A stretch of 64,000 bases of DNA from Mycolicibacterium phocaicum (GCF_010731115.1 NZ_AP022616.1:3286001-3350000), one strand, 5' to 3'; positions 42,508-51,941 are shown, numbered from the stretch's first letter. Made by a program: numbers and translations. Notes: generated by a model not told the origin, from the sequence alone.

Positions 42508-42570
42508 CGTTGACTGCGAACCTAGGCAGTCCGCTACCCGCAAAAGTTCTGCGTCAGTTCGCAGTCAACG
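42508..42570. terminator. 14-bp inverted repeat between sodC and dcd
   Basis: Arms 42508-42521 and 42557-42570 (CGTTGACTGCGAAC and its exact complement) enclose 35 bases. It lies 4 bases from the dcd stop and 84 bases after the sodC stop, so it could end either transcript. The long loop makes it atypical. Confidence 0.5.
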
Positions 42571-42574
42571 GGGC

Positions 42575-43144
42575 TCAGGGCTTGACGAAGTTGAGGTACG
42601 ACCGGGACGGCGTCGGCCCACGCTGGCCCTGGTACTTGGAGCCGACCTTGTCGCTGCCGTAGGGGTGCTCGGCCGGGCTGGTCAGGCGGAGCAGGCACAG
42701 CTGGCCGATCTTCATGCCGGGCCAGAGGGTGATCGGCAGGTTGGCGACGTTCGACAGCTCCAGCGTGATGTGCCCGGAGAAGCCTGGGTCGATGAAGCCC
42801 GCGGTCGAGTGTGTCAGCAGGCCCAAGCGGCCCAGTGATGACTTGCCTTCCAACCGACCCGCCAGATCGTGTGGGAGCGTGCAGGTTTCGAGTGTCGAGC
42901 CCAGCACGAACTCGCCGGGATGCAGGACGAAGGGTTCGCCTTCGGCGGGCTCGACCAGAGTCGTCAGCTCGTCCTGCTGCTGCGCCGGGTCGATGTGCGT
43001 GTAGCGAGTGTTGTTGAAGACCCGGAACAGGCTGTCCAGCCGGACGTCGACACTGGAGGGCTGCACCATCGAGTCATCGAACGGGTCGATGCCGAGACGT
43101 CCAGCAGCGATTTCAGCCCGAAGATCGCGATCTGAGAGGAGCAC
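42575..43144 (-). CDS. dcd: dCTP deaminase
   Basis: The 189-residue protein is almost identical in pattern to mycobacterial Dcd: [20 protein letters not shown] at the start, [29 protein letters not shown] near 112-131 (substrate and catalytic loop), [13 protein letters not shown], and a terminal [12 protein letters not shown]. tuberculosis Dcd is bifunctional, with deaminase and dUTPase activity giving dUMP, and the same blocks are here. The start is GTG 43144. A tRNA-Gly gene lies 47 bases upstream in the opposite direction. Confidence 0.95.
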   Translation of the reverse strand: MLLSDRDLRAEIAAGRLGIDPFDDSMVQPSSVDVRLDSLFRVFNNTRYTHIDPAQQQDELTTLVEPAEGEPFVLHPGEFVLGSTLETCTLPHDLAGRLEGKSSLGRLGLLTHSTAGFIDPGFSGHITLELSNVANLPITLWPGMKIGQLCLLRLTSPAEHPYGSDKVGSKYQGQRGPTPSRSYLNFVKP

Positions 43145-43191
43145 GTGGGGAGCCTATCGGCAGGCTTGATATCCTGCGTCAGCACCACCGT

Positions 43192-43265
43192 GCCGATGTA
43201 GTTCAATGGCAGAACATCAGCTTCCCAAGCTGAATACGCGGGTTCGATTCCCGTCATCGGCTCCA
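43192..43265 (+). tRNA. tRNA-Gly (anticodon CCC)
   Basis: All arms fold: acceptor GCCGATG/CATCGGC, D-arm GTTC/GAAC, anticodon arm TCAGC-TTCCCAA-GCTGA giving anticodon CCC, and T-arm GCGGG-TTCGATT-CCCGT with one G-T pair. The discriminator is T and the CCA end is encoded (43263-43265). Confidence 0.97.
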
Positions 43266-43350
43266 GCTCTACCAACCTCGATGCCGTTCGCGTCTGTTCG
43301 ACGATGACGCCGGGCACCCACTGCGTCCAACTGAGCAACCAGCCGACCGG

Positions 43351-43722
43351 TCAGTGATCAGGGCCGACGACCGTCGCACCGTTGGCCATCTGGTGTACGA
43401 AGCGTGGGCAATACGACTGTGCCGCAACGACGGTGATGACGAGGCCGGCCTGCTGGTCGATGCCTGAGTTGGAGGCGGCCAGGTTGTGGCTGATGTCGGC
43501 GGGCTCCATCCCGCCGGCCAGCGCATCGCACACGTGATGCGCGACGGTGATCGCCGGTTGTGTGCTTCCGAAGCCGATGCCCTGGTGGGCCAGCGCGGCG
43601 AGGAACTGGTCGTCCGCTGGCGCCGCATTGGCCGCGCCGGCGGCAAGGACCGAGACCAAGCCGACCGCTCCTGGGGTGAGGGCGGCGCGGACGGCGGTCT
43701 TGTTGATTCGCGTGTTGATCAT
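43351..43722 (-). CDS. DUF732-type small secreted protein
   Basis: The 123-residue protein has a signal peptide (ALTPGAVGLVSVLAAGAANA, cleavage near residue 32). Its mature domain has ADDQFLAALAHQGIGF, HHVCDALAGG and AAQSYCPRFV. That is the DUF732 pattern common in mycobacteria, with two cysteines likely joined. ATG 43722 is chosen. The function is unknown. Confidence 0.85.
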   Translation of the reverse strand: MINTRINKTAVRAALTPGAVGLVSVLAAGAANAAPADDQFLAALAHQGIGFGSTQPAITVAHHVCDALAGGMEPADISHNLAASNSGIDQQAGLVITVVAAQSYCPRFVHQMANGATVVGPDH

Positions 43723-43989
43723 CTGACGTGAGCACTTTCCGTGGATAGGTATCTGGAACGGGCTCAGCATTCGGGGACGCGCTTGGCGGATCCTTGGCAG
43801 CGATCGTGCGGCGGAAGGTGCGAACGCCGGGTATGCGCGTGTTCATCGCAAGAAGCGCCTGCCATGTCCATCGCGCGGTGTTCCCAAGAATCCGCCAAGG
43901 CAATCACCCCAACCTTGACCCGAGATGTTCGCTGAACCAAGGACAACCATGGACTTTTCGATCTCCACGCAGACGCTGGGCGCGAGCTG
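43723..43989. other. Intergenic region, no gene seen
   Basis: This 267-base stretch separates the divergent DUF732 and NHL-lipoprotein genes. Short open frames exist on both strands but none has a ribosome site plus a recognisable protein. It presumably holds both promoters. Confidence 0.5.
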
Positions 43990-44894
43990 ATGAGGCGACT
44001 GATCGGCACGCTGTTGGTGGTCGTCGCCGGCATCACCGGATGCAGTCACGCGTCCGCTCCGGCGCCTGAACCGGCGCCCCTGGCGGCACCCCCCAGTCGG
44101 TGCTCCCATTCACGGGGCTCAACGGACCCTACGACGTCGCGGTCGACGCGGCGGGCAACGTCTTCGTCTCCGACATCGCAGCCGGGAGGAACGGAGCCAA
44201 TCGGGTGATCGAGCTGCCTGCCGGCTCGAGTACGCAAAAGGTGCTGCCGTTCACGCGCGCGACCGTGATGACCGATCCGTCCGGGCAGGTGTGGGTCATC
44301 GACGGCGGACAGAGCCCGAGCCATCTGGTGAAGCTCGCGCACGATGGCGAGCAGCAGACCGTGCTGCCAGTGCCCGATCTCGGTCGCGCCTACCGAGGCG
44401 TGATTCGGGCTGTCGACGCCGCGGGCGGCCTCTACGGCATGATCGGCAGCGGAGAGTCCTCGGGCGGCGGATGCTGTCTGGCGGTTCAGGTGGCCAAACA
44501 AGCGCCGGGATCAAAAACCCCCGAGGCATTGCCTTTCCAGCACATGAGCTTCGCCGCCGGGATGACCGTCGACGCCGCCGGCAACCTGTACGTCGGAGAC
44601 GGCGGCGGCAAGCGCGTCCTGAAGCTGGCACCAGGGGCGAGCAGTCCGGCTGAGCTGCCGTTCCATGCACCCCGCAGCGTCATCAACATCGCGGTCGATG
44701 CGAAAGGCGCGGTGTATCTCGTTGACGGACAACAGAATCAAATCCTGAAGCTGGATCCGGGATCGAATACACCAAGGGTGCTGCCGTTCACCGGACTCAA
44801 ACGCCCCGTCAGCGTGGCCGTTGGCGCAACAGGCACGGTGTACGTCGTCGACGACGGCAACCGCCGCATCGTCAAACTCGAGGGAGTCCGATGA
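43990..44894 (+). pseudogene. NHL beta-propeller lipoprotein (PknD sensor-like), frameshifted in a C-run
   Basis: A lipoprotein signal (MRRLIGTLLVVVAGITGC) is read from ATG 43990. A run of six C at 44089-44094 then puts it out of frame with a propeller of about 260 residues. The propeller repeats units like VLPFTGLNGPYDVAVDAAGN and LYVGDGGGKRVLKLAPGAS, very like the extracellular NHL domain of mycobacterial PknD. One extra C would give APPQSVLPFTG and restore one protein of about 302 residues. The gene is thus broken by a 1-base loss, phase-variable, or misread. The TGA overlaps the ATG of the MPT64-like gene (ATGA). Confidence 0.85.
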
Positions 44895-45595
44895 CCAAGC
44901 GAAAGTTGTTGCCTGCGCTCATCAATGCAACTGCCCTGATCGGCGCGCTGGTCTTCAGCGTTCCCGCCGTGGCGCACCCCGGGACACCTGGATGTGCAGA
45001 TCTCGGTGGGATGGTCGGAGCGGAGCACACCTGCCATATCCATACCGAAACCTCCACGTACACAATCGACATCGGTTATCCGCTCGACTACCCCGACCAG
45101 CAGGCACTGACCGATTTTGTGACGCACGACAGGGATCAGTTCGTGGACTTCATGGCGCAAGCCCGGCCGCGGGATTATCCCTACGGACATGGATTGACTC
45201 CGCACGCATACCGGTCGGGAGCTTCGACGTCCGGTACCCAAAGCGTCGTCTTCGACGTGCACGACGACACCGGCGCCCACCCCGTGACCGGATTCAAGGC
45301 GTTCAACTACGACCTGAGCGCACGTACCGCGATCACGCTCGCCACGCTGTTCAAACGGGGCGCCGACCCGGTCGCCACACTGGATCCGATCGTCCAGCGC
45401 TACATGAACAAGCGTCGCCAGAGCACCTTGGAACCGCCGCCGCACAACACGCTGGGGGCCGAGGTGTATCAGAACTTCGCGATCACCGACGACGCGATCA
45501 TCTTCTTCATCGGCAAGGGCATGTGGCTCCCCGAAGTCGACGGGCCGCAGCGTGTGCGTGTATCGCGCTCCGAACTCGCGGCCGTACTGGCCTGA
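44891..45595 (+). CDS. MPT64-like secreted protein (DUF3298-type)
   Basis: The 234-residue protein has a signal peptide (ending VPAVA near residue 28). A mature part follows with CADLGGMVG and HTCHIH (two Cys, one loop), then GYPLDYPDQQALTDFVTHDR, GTQSVVFDVHDDTG, FKAFNYDLSARTAIT, and YQNFAITDDAIIFFIGKG. These blocks follow M. tuberculosis MPT64 (Rv1980c) in order. MPT64 is a secreted antigen whose biochemical role is unsettled. It is coupled to the NHL gene by a 4-base overlap. Confidence 0.88.
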   Translation: MTKRKLLPALINATALIGALVFSVPAVAHPGTPGCADLGGMVGAEHTCHIHTETSTYTIDIGYPLDYPDQQALTDFVTHDRDQFVDFMAQARPRDYPYGHGLTPHAYRSGASTSGTQSVVFDVHDDTGAHPVTGFKAFNYDLSARTAITLATLFKRGADPVATLDPIVQRYMNKRRQSTLEPPPHNTLGAEVYQNFAITDDAIIFFIGKGMWLPEVDGPQRVRVSRSELAAVLA

Positions 45596-45655
45596 TCACA
45601 GAGTCATCGGCTCCACGAAGGTTGAATCTCTGTCACAACGGATACTTTGAACGCC

Positions 45656-47119
45656 ATGGACGTGCGCGCGATCGGCAAGGGCCTGGGAACGTTGGACCGC
45701 GAGGTCTTCGAGGCAGTCGCCGAATCACCGAGCCCTCTGCTGGACAGCGTGATGCCCCGGCTGACCAGGGCCGCTGACCACTCCAAGCTGTGGTTCGCCA
45801 TCGCGGTCGCCATGGGCGCGGTCGGCAGCGCATCGGCCAGGCGCGGCGCCACGCGCGGCGTCGTCAGCCTCGCGGTGACCAGCCTGGTGACCAACCAGGT
45901 GGCCAAGCGCATCTGGCGGCGGCCGCGACCGGACCACAGCCGGATACCGCTCCCGCGCCGCAGCCGACGCATGCCGACGTCACACTCGATGCCGTCCGGG
46001 CACTCCGCAAGCGCCGCCGCCTTCGCCGTGGGTGTCGGCCTCGAGTCTGCGCCGGCCGGTTTTCCGTTGGCCCTGCTGGCGGGCCTGGTCGGGCTGTCGC
46101 GGGTCGCCACCGGGGCGCACTATCCGGGTGACGTGTTCGCCGGGTTCGGCATCGGCGCCGCGATCGCGGTGCTGGGTGCCCGCATCGTCCCGACCATCCC
46201 CGCCACCGCGCTGCCGACGTCGGATCCATTGCGGTTCCGCACCGAGCCCCGGCCGGAAGGCGAGGGTGTGGCACTGGTGATCAACCCGCGTTCCGGTGAC
46301 GGGACGGGCAAGCGGATCCTCGAAGAGGCCCGAAAAGCGCTGCCACGTATGGAGATCATCGAGGTCGGTGAAGACGACGACATCAAGACGGTGTTGCGGC
46401 AGACGGCCGAACGCACCGACGTGCTCGCGGTCGGTGGCGGCGACGGCACCGTCGCCTGCGCTGCCGGTGTCGCCGTCGAGGCAGGCGTCCCGCTCGCGGT
46501 GTTCCCCGGCGGCACGTTCAACCACTTCGCCAAGGACATCGGTTGCGACTCGGTGGCCCGGACGGTCGAGGCGATCACCAAAGGCTCTGCGGCGTATGTC
46601 GATCTGGTGTGCCTCAATGAGGAACGCATGGTGATCAACACCGCCAGCATCGGCGCATACCCGAACTACGTGCGGATGCGCGAGAAGCTCGAACGCCGGA
46701 TGGGCAAGCAATTGGCGGGGCTCTGCGCGCTGTATCTGACCATGCGCCGGGAAGCTCCGGTGCGAATCAGCTACGACGACAAGACACTTGAGACCGAGCT
46801 CTTCTTTCTGGGCAACTCGACGTACTTCCCGTCCGGGTTCGCCCCGTCGGTGCGGCCGCGTCTCGACGACGGCCTGATCGATGTGCGGATCCTGGAAACC
46901 GGGCGACGCTTCAGCCGGCTCCGCATCGCGATGGCCGTCGCGACGGGTCGGCTGGTCCGCAGCCCGCTGTACCACGAGTTGCAGGTGCCGGAGTTCCGCT
47001 TCACCTCTATCGACGGCCCGACCACGGTCGCCCATGACGGCGAGGTCGGCGAGGCGCTCAGCGAGGCCAGCTTCAGCGTGAAGTACCGCGCGCTGCCGGT
47101 GTTTCGTCCGCTGCCCTAG
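45656..47119 (+). CDS. PAP2 phosphatase / diacylglycerol kinase-like fusion
   Basis: The 487-residue protein has two enzymes in one chain. The N-terminal PAP2 acid phosphatase part shows KRIWRRPRP near residue 83, MPSGHSAS near 110 and SRVATGAHYPGDV near 146-158, the three active-site motifs. From about 205 it is a DAGK/YegS-type lipid kinase: VALVINPRSGDGTG near 208 and the GGGDGT nucleotide loop near 260. Such fusions may convert or remodel phospholipid intermediates, with the membrane-side phosphatase and cytosolic kinase acting on related lipids. ATG 45656 is used rather than TTG 45647. Confidence 0.9.
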   Translation: MDVRAIGKGLGTLDREVFEAVAESPSPLLDSVMPRLTRAADHSKLWFAIAVAMGAVGSASARRGATRGVVSLAVTSLVTNQVAKRIWRRPRPDHSRIPLPRRSRRMPTSHSMPSGHSASAAAFAVGVGLESAPAGFPLALLAGLVGLSRVATGAHYPGDVFAGFGIGAAIAVLGARIVPTIPATALPTSDPLRFRTEPRPEGEGVALVINPRSGDGTGKRILEEARKALPRMEIIEVGEDDDIKTVLRQTAERTDVLAVGGGDGTVACAAGVAVEAGVPLAVFPGGTFNHFAKDIGCDSVARTVEAITKGSAAYVDLVCLNEERMVINTASIGAYPNYVRMREKLERRMGKQLAGLCALYLTMRREAPVRISYDDKTLETELFFLGNSTYFPSGFAPSVRPRLDDGLIDVRILETGRRFSRLRIAMAVATGRLVRSPLYHELQVPEFRFTSIDGPTTVAHDGEVGEALSEASFSVKYRALPVFRPLP

Positions 47120-48849
47120 GGTCGCATCTCGTAGGCCCCGTCGTAGGCCGCCACCTGTTCCCAGACCCGATCGAAACGACCCACATCGGCGACGGGCTTG
47201 CGGATGGCAGACAACGCCCACTCCTGTTGCGCCACCGTCGAACTCGGCTTGCCGTGCAACGCAACCGCATACGACGAGAAGTCGCGGATCTGGAAGTCGA
47301 AGATCTGATCCAGCAGGTCGTGGTCGAGGCCGGTCAGTTCGGCCTGCTCCAGGATCAGCTGCCCGTAGACGACCAGCGTGAACAGGTGCCCGACGACCAG
47401 GACGAAGTCGAGGTCGCGCTGTTGGTCGGCATCGGGTGCCGCGGTCAGCAGCAGGTCCTTGAACGCCTGCACCTGCTCGTAGAAGCGGGCCACATTCGGG
47501 ACCTCGAGGTGCCGCTCGTAGACCGGCGCCCAATCCGCGAACTGCACCTTCGACGCGCCGCGCGCGGGTCCCTGTGCCCAGAAGAAGACGTCGTCGGCAG
47601 CGTCGTCGCGGGTACCGATCTCCGGATAGCTCGCCGGGTTGAACATGTAGTTCGGCATGAACTTCAGGATCTGCGCGACGTTCACGTGCACCGTGCCCTC
47701 GAGCCGGGGCAGGGCGCCGATCAGGCGGTTGACCTCGTTGAAATAGGTGTTCTTCTCGAATCCCTTGGCGGCCAGCACATCCCACAGCAGGGTGATGACC
47801 CGCTCGCCCTCGGACGTGACCTTCGACTTGGTGACGGGGTTGAACAGCAGGTACCGGCGATCCTCGATGCCGGCACTGCGGAAGTAGTCGATGGCGCGAT
47901 CGCTGAACAGCTTCATCGCGATCAGCCGGGCGTAGACGTCGACGAATGACGCACGCACATGCGGGAAGTCGGTGACGGGGTTGCCGTAGAGGATGCGGTT
48001 GTTCGCGTGCGTGATCGCCTCGTAGAACGCGTGCTCGCACATCCCGATCGAGCCGCTGCACAGGTTGAACTTGCCGACGTTGACGGTGTTGAGCGCCGCC
48101 GAGAACGCCTCCGGCCCGGTGCACAGGATGTCCTCCTCGTGCACGGGATAGTCGTTGAGACGGAACGTGCTGACGAACATCTGGCCGTGCACGACGTTGT
48201 CGATCAGTTCGTAGTTCTCGTGACCACTGTCCGCGACGAACCACACGTAGCCCTCGGGCCCGTCGACGTCGGTGCGGCGCGAGAACACCGACACCATGCC
48301 CGCCACGTTGCCATTGCCGATGTAGTACTTCTCGCCTGAGGCCCGGAACACCACGCCCTCGTCGGACGTCGGCGTCAGCAGCATGTCGGTGTTGTAGATG
48401 TCGGCGCCGTGCTCGCGTTCGGACAACGCGAATGCCATGACGCCGCCCGCCTCGAGTTGGGCGGCGGCCCGTTCCTTGGCCTTGATGTTGTCGCTCTGCC
48501 AGATGGGGCCGAGGCCGAGGATGGTGACCTGTTCGGCGTACCAGTACGCGAGCCCGTAGAACCCCAGGATCTCGCTCAGCACGGCATTGCGTGAGGTGTC
48601 CCAGCGCTTGTTCGAGTCACCGTCGGCGAACTCGGACGGCGTCAGGAACGTCGCGAAAACGCGCTCCCTCTTGATGAATTCGAGAAAGTCGGCGACCCAC
48701 GTTGCATCCAGGTCGTCGCGCAGCAAGCGCACTTTGCCACGATCCTCGAACCACTCGATCAACGCCCGCAGCTGACGCCGCGTCTCAGGATCGAGGTGCT
48801 GAGGGTCGAAGTCGTTCGGGTTGAGCAGCAGGCCACGAGAGTTCGGCAT
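47116..48849 (-). CDS. Acyl-CoA dehydrogenase-family protein
   Basis: The 577-residue protein has acyl-CoA dehydrogenase blocks: GGVMAFALSEREHGADI near residue 135 (the FAD-region motif), YYIGNGNVAGMVSVF near 175, and GKFNLCSGSIGMCEHAFYEA near 260. A longer than usual C-terminal part follows (typical members are about 380-400). ATG 48849 follows AGAAGG at 6-base spacing. It lies 73 bases downstream of a Rieske oxygenase on the same strand, and a joint degradation pathway is likely. It overlaps the end of the convergent PAP2/DAGK gene by 4 bases. Confidence 0.88.
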   Translation of the reverse strand: MPNSRGLLLNPNDFDPQHLDPETRRQLRALIEWFEDRGKVRLLRDDLDATWVADFLEFIKRERVFATFLTPSEFADGDSNKRWDTSRNAVLSEILGFYGLAYWYAEQVTILGLGPIWQSDNIKAKERAAAQLEAGGVMAFALSEREHGADIYNTDMLLTPTSDEGVVFRASGEKYYIGNGNVAGMVSVFSRRTDVDGPEGYVWFVADSGHENYELIDNVVHGQMFVSTFRLNDYPVHEEDILCTGPEAFSAALNTVNVGKFNLCSGSIGMCEHAFYEAITHANNRILYGNPVTDFPHVRASFVDVYARLIAMKLFSDRAIDYFRSAGIEDRRYLLFNPVTKSKVTSEGERVITLLWDVLAAKGFEKNTYFNEVNRLIGALPRLEGTVHVNVAQILKFMPNYMFNPASYPEIGTRDDAADDVFFWAQGPARGASKVQFADWAPVYERHLEVPNVARFYEQVQAFKDLLLTAAPDADQQRDLDFVLVVGHLFTLVVYGQLILEQAELTGLDHDLLDQIFDFQIRDFSSYAVALHGKPSSTVAQQEWALSAIRKPVADVGRFDRVWEQVAAYDGAYEMRP

Positions 48850-48922
48850 GGGCACCTTCTTCGGTCCGGATTTGGCACGAATCTAGCGCTCGGAAGCCCG
48901 CAGGACGGCGGATTGCGCGTAC

Positions 48923-50095
48923 TCATCCGAGCGCCACACCGAGCTCCTCTGCGAACACTCTGATCATGTGCTGCACACCAATCTCGTTGCGGCCGATGAT
49001 CATGTGGTCGTGCTGACCACGCCTGACGCCTTCCCCACACTGAGGCAACATGGCGAAGTCCTCGTCGACGACAGCAGCGTGGACGTTGTCGTACACCTGG
49101 TCGTAGACCGCGCGCATCTCGTCGTCGGTGGCCGGCACCCGGCCCATCCAACTGTGCCGCACCGAGCATCGCGTCGGTTCGCCGGCCGGCAGGATGTCGA
49201 TGATCTCCACGCCGATCGGGCTGTTCGCCAGGATGAGGTTGGGATAGATCCAGTAGATGACGCCCATGTTCTGGTGCGGGTCCCACGATCCGGTCGGGTC
49301 GTCGGCAAGATTGGCGACCCAGTTGAAGGGAAAGCCGATGCGATGGTGCTTGCCATACTCGTCGTAAACCCCGGTGTTGGGCAGGGTGTTCTGTCCAATC
49401 ACGCTCTCGCCGTGAACAAATGGGAAGTGATACCCCTCGGCGAACGCTTCCAGGGCGCCCTTCCACGACACCTGGGACTGGAATTCTTTCTCCGTGTGAT
49501 AGCCATACGAGGCATAGTTCATCAGCTCGAGCTCCGGCCCGATCGGCCCGAGATGACCATCGACGTCGACGTCGGCGCCGGCCGTCAGCACGGCCCAGAT
49601 GAAGCCATGCCGCTCCTGGCTTGGCAGCTCGACCAGTCCATAGTCGGCCTTGTTCATCGAATCGAACCCAGACTTGCCGGGAACGGTGAACAGTTCGCCG
49701 GTGTTCTTGTAGCTCCACGCGTGGTACGGGCACGTGAACCGGGCGGCGTTACCGGCCCCGCAGGCCGGCTTCGCGCCGCGGTGACGGCAGTAGTTGAGGA
49801 ACACGTGACTGGCGCCGTCACGATCGCGGGTCACCAGTAGCGAGTCACCCAACACCGAGCGCACGACGTAGTCGTTGACATGGGGAATCTGGGCCGACGG
49901 CACGATCGCAAGAGGCACGCGGCGCAGCACCTGCGACTCCTCGATCTCCGTGATCTTCGGATCGCGGTAGTAGTGCAACGGCACCCGCAGCTCACGGTCG
50001 GCCATATCGGTCGTCTTGTCGACCGCGTGACGCAAGGCGCGCCTGGTCAGTTGCTCGTCCTGATTGCTGACCGGTCCTTCGGCGATCGCCGTCAT
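48923..50095 (-). CDS. Rieske non-heme iron oxygenase, alpha subunit
   Basis: The 390-residue protein has the Rieske 2Fe-2S motif CRHRG near residue 101 and CPYHAW near 122. A mononuclear iron site follows in EAFAEGYHFPFVHGES near 215-230. This is the ring-hydroxylating/demethylating oxygenase layout; electrons would come from a reductase not seen here. ATG 50095 follows GAGG at 6 bases. A longer frame to 50137 would start inside the operator and is rejected. It is divergent from a TetR gene, whose dyad lies just upstream. Confidence 0.9.
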   Translation of the reverse strand: MTAIAEGPVSNQDEQLTRRALRHAVDKTTDMADRELRVPLHYYRDPKITEIEESQVLRRVPLAIVPSAQIPHVNDYVVRSVLGDSLLVTRDRDGASHVFLNYCRHRGAKPACGAGNAARFTCPYHAWSYKNTGELFTVPGKSGFDSMNKADYGLVELPSQERHGFIWAVLTAGADVDVDGHLGPIGPELELMNYASYGYHTEKEFQSQVSWKGALEAFAEGYHFPFVHGESVIGQNTLPNTGVYDEYGKHHRIGFPFNWVANLADDPTGSWDPHQNMGVIYWIYPNLILANSPIGVEIIDILPAGEPTRCSVRHSWMGRVPATDDEMRAVYDQVYDNVHAAVVDEDFAMLPQCGEGVRRGQHDHMIIGRNEIGVQHMIRVFAEELGVALG

Positions 50096-50127
50096 GGCTG
50101 ACCTCATTTCTCGTTCGGGAATCTTCG

Positions 50128-50157
50128 GACCATACATTAGATGTCATATGTATGGTC
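50128..50157. promoter_or_regulatory. Operator dyad GACCATACAT-N10-ATGTATGGTC
   Basis: Perfect 10-base arms (50128-50137 and 50148-50157) flank a 10-base spacer, between the divergent Rieske oxygenase and TetR genes. This is the expected operator for that TetR. Confidence 0.8.
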
Positions 50158-50206
50158 AAGAGTTGGCGGCGTTCGCAGAACGACAGCGGGATGGAAGTAT
50201 GCGGTG

Positions 50207-50827
50207 ATGCGCAGACACGGCTGGTCTGGTGACATCCCCGTCGACGACGAGGAGGCGGTTCGCCGCATTGTCAGCGCGGCGCGCTCATCGATCGACGTGC
50301 GAGGCTCGGTGACCGTGTCCGATGTGGCCACTGAACTCGGGATCACCCGGCAGACCGTGTATCGCTACTTCCCCACCCTCGACGCACTGATGGCCGGCAC
50401 CGCGTTATCAGCAGTCGTAGACTTTCTCGACCGTTTGGCCGACGACCTGCAATCGATCACCGATCCCTCCGAGGCCGTGATCGAAGGCATCGCCTACACG
50501 TTGGAACAACTGCCCAACGATCGCTATCTGAGCTTGGTCATGCACCCCGGCAGGGCGAGTGCCTTCGCCGCCGGCGTCACCTCAGAAACGTCGATCTCGT
50601 TCGGTCGATCAATCCTCGAGCGTTTCCAGGTCGATTGGCGCGCAGCCGGTTTCAGTGGCCGGCAACTCGACGAGCTCGTCGAGTTCATGCTCCGCACACT
50701 GCAGTCGTTCATCCTGGATCCCGGCGGCCCGGAGCGGCACGGCCAAGAGTTGCGAGCCTTTCTCCGGCGCTGGGTCGCGCCGGCAGTCCGGATCCATCAC
50801 GACGCAGCCACCCACACAGCTCCGTAG
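50207..50827 (+). CDS. TetR-family regulator, divergent from the Rieske operon
   Basis: The 206-residue protein has an HTH at about residues 35-62 (VTVSDVATELGITRQTVYRYFPTLDALM in two blocks) and a helical C-terminal domain ending LRRWVAPAVR. It is divergent from the Rieske oxygenase gene with a perfect dyad between, so it probably represses that gene and itself. ATG 50207 is chosen; GTG 50204 is one codon earlier. Confidence 0.88.
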   Translation: MRRHGWSGDIPVDDEEAVRRIVSAARSSIDVRGSVTVSDVATELGITRQTVYRYFPTLDALMAGTALSAVVDFLDRLADDLQSITDPSEAVIEGIAYTLEQLPNDRYLSLVMHPGRASAFAAGVTSETSISFGRSILERFQVDWRAAGFSGRQLDELVEFMLRTLQSFILDPGGPERHGQELRAFLRRWVAPAVRIHHDAATHTAP

Positions 50828-50900
50828 CCGAGGACTCCGTGCCGTCCCGCCATCTGAAACTCGCTCGCCCCTGGCCTCTCCGCCGTGCAAGCATGCCCAC

Positions 50901-51446
50901 ATGGCCAAGCAGTTCCCGGAGATAAACGACCGGTTCCGCACGTTCATCGCCGCGCAGAGCATGTACTTCGTGGCGACGGCGGCGCGCGACGGCCGGGTGA
51001 ACCTCTCGCCGAAGGGTTTGGACTCGCTCCGCGTCCTCGGGCCACATCGGGTGGCCTGGCTGAACCTGACCGGCAGCGGCAATGAGACGTCGGCGCATCT
51101 GCTCGACAACCCGCGGATGACGTTGATGTTCTGCTCGTTCGATCGCGAGCCGATGATCCTGCGCCTGTACGGCACCGCCCGCGAGGTCGCACCCGGCGAC
51201 GCGGACTGGGACGAGCTCTACAGCCAGTTCCCGCCCCACATCAGTTCTCGTCAGATCTATGACGTGAGCGTGGATATCGTCCAGACCTCATGCGGCTTCG
51301 GCGTGCCCCTCATGTCGGTCGAGTCCGAGCGCGTCCTGCTCGACACCTGGGCCGAGAAGAAGGGGCCCGAGGGCGTCGCCGAATACTGGCAGCAGAAGAA
51401 CCTGTCGAGCATCGACGGGGCACCGACGAAGCTGGGGTTGGGCTGA
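50901..51446 (+). CDS. Pyridoxamine 5'-phosphate oxidase-family (split-barrel) protein
   Basis: The 181-residue protein opens KQFPEINDRFRTFIAAQSMY, then FVATAARDGRVNLSPKGLD and VAWLNLTGSGNETSAHLL, RMTLMFCSF and LYGTAREV. This is the flavin- or F420-binding split beta-barrel pattern. Its cofactor cannot be told from sequence. ATG 50901 starts the recognisable domain. Confidence 0.85.
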   Translation: MAKQFPEINDRFRTFIAAQSMYFVATAARDGRVNLSPKGLDSLRVLGPHRVAWLNLTGSGNETSAHLLDNPRMTLMFCSFDREPMILRLYGTAREVAPGDADWDELYSQFPPHISSRQIYDVSVDIVQTSCGFGVPLMSVESERVLLDTWAEKKGPEGVAEYWQQKNLSSIDGAPTKLGLG

Positions 51447-51447
51447 T

Positions 51448-51897
51448 TCAGCCCGCGCAGGCGTCGGGGGCATCGACCCGCAACGGCACATCGACGGGCA
51501 CCGTATAGGTGACGACGACTTCGGCGGCCCCGGCGCTGTCGTTGGCAACCCGGTGCGGCACTCCGGCGGGAATGAAAACCGCTTGGCCACTGCCGAATTC
51601 GGTCCCCGCGCAGTCGTCGGCGGTTTGCAGTACGACACCACCGGTGTTGATCGCCGAATACTCGGTCCCGGGGTGGGTGTGCCAGCCACTGCTCGCGCCC
51701 GGGGCCAGTTTCAATCCCTGCACGATCAGCGTCGATGGCGCTCCACCGGTGACGATCTCGACCGGGACCGCAGTGTCGCCGCGCGCCAGGTCGGTCCGCA
51801 CGACGTCACCCTCGGGCGGCGTCGCCGCCGCGACGGGCGCCGACAACATCGCCAAGCCGAGTGCGGCGCAGGCATTCCCAATGCGCAACTTTGTCAT
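51448..51897 (-). CDS. Secreted cupin-domain protein
   Basis: The 149-residue protein has a signal peptide (AALGLAMLSAPVAAA, cleavage near 25) and a single cupin barrel. Motif 1 is GWHTHPGTEYSAINTG near 71-86, and motif 2 has VFIPAGVPHRVAN near 108. The His-x-His...Glu and later His would bind a metal. The terminal DACAG and DDCAGT cysteines may pair. The role is unknown. Its end lies one base from that of the convergent oxidase-family gene. Confidence 0.85.
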   Translation of the reverse strand: MTKLRIGNACAALGLAMLSAPVAAATPPEGDVVRTDLARGDTAVPVEIVTGGAPSTLIVQGLKLAPGASSGWHTHPGTEYSAINTGGVVLQTADDCAGTEFGSGQAVFIPAGVPHRVANDSAGAAEVVVTYTVPVDVPLRVDAPDACAG

Positions 51898-51941
51898 TCA
51901 CCCACTGTGCGCGATGCCGGAGAACCGCGTGCCGATTTCCG

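Noticed and set aside
45980..48244. A 754-codon minus-strand frame across the PAP2/DAGK and acyl-CoA dehydrogenase genes
   Set aside because: It overlaps two well-supported genes and its composition is Arg/Gly-rich shadow.
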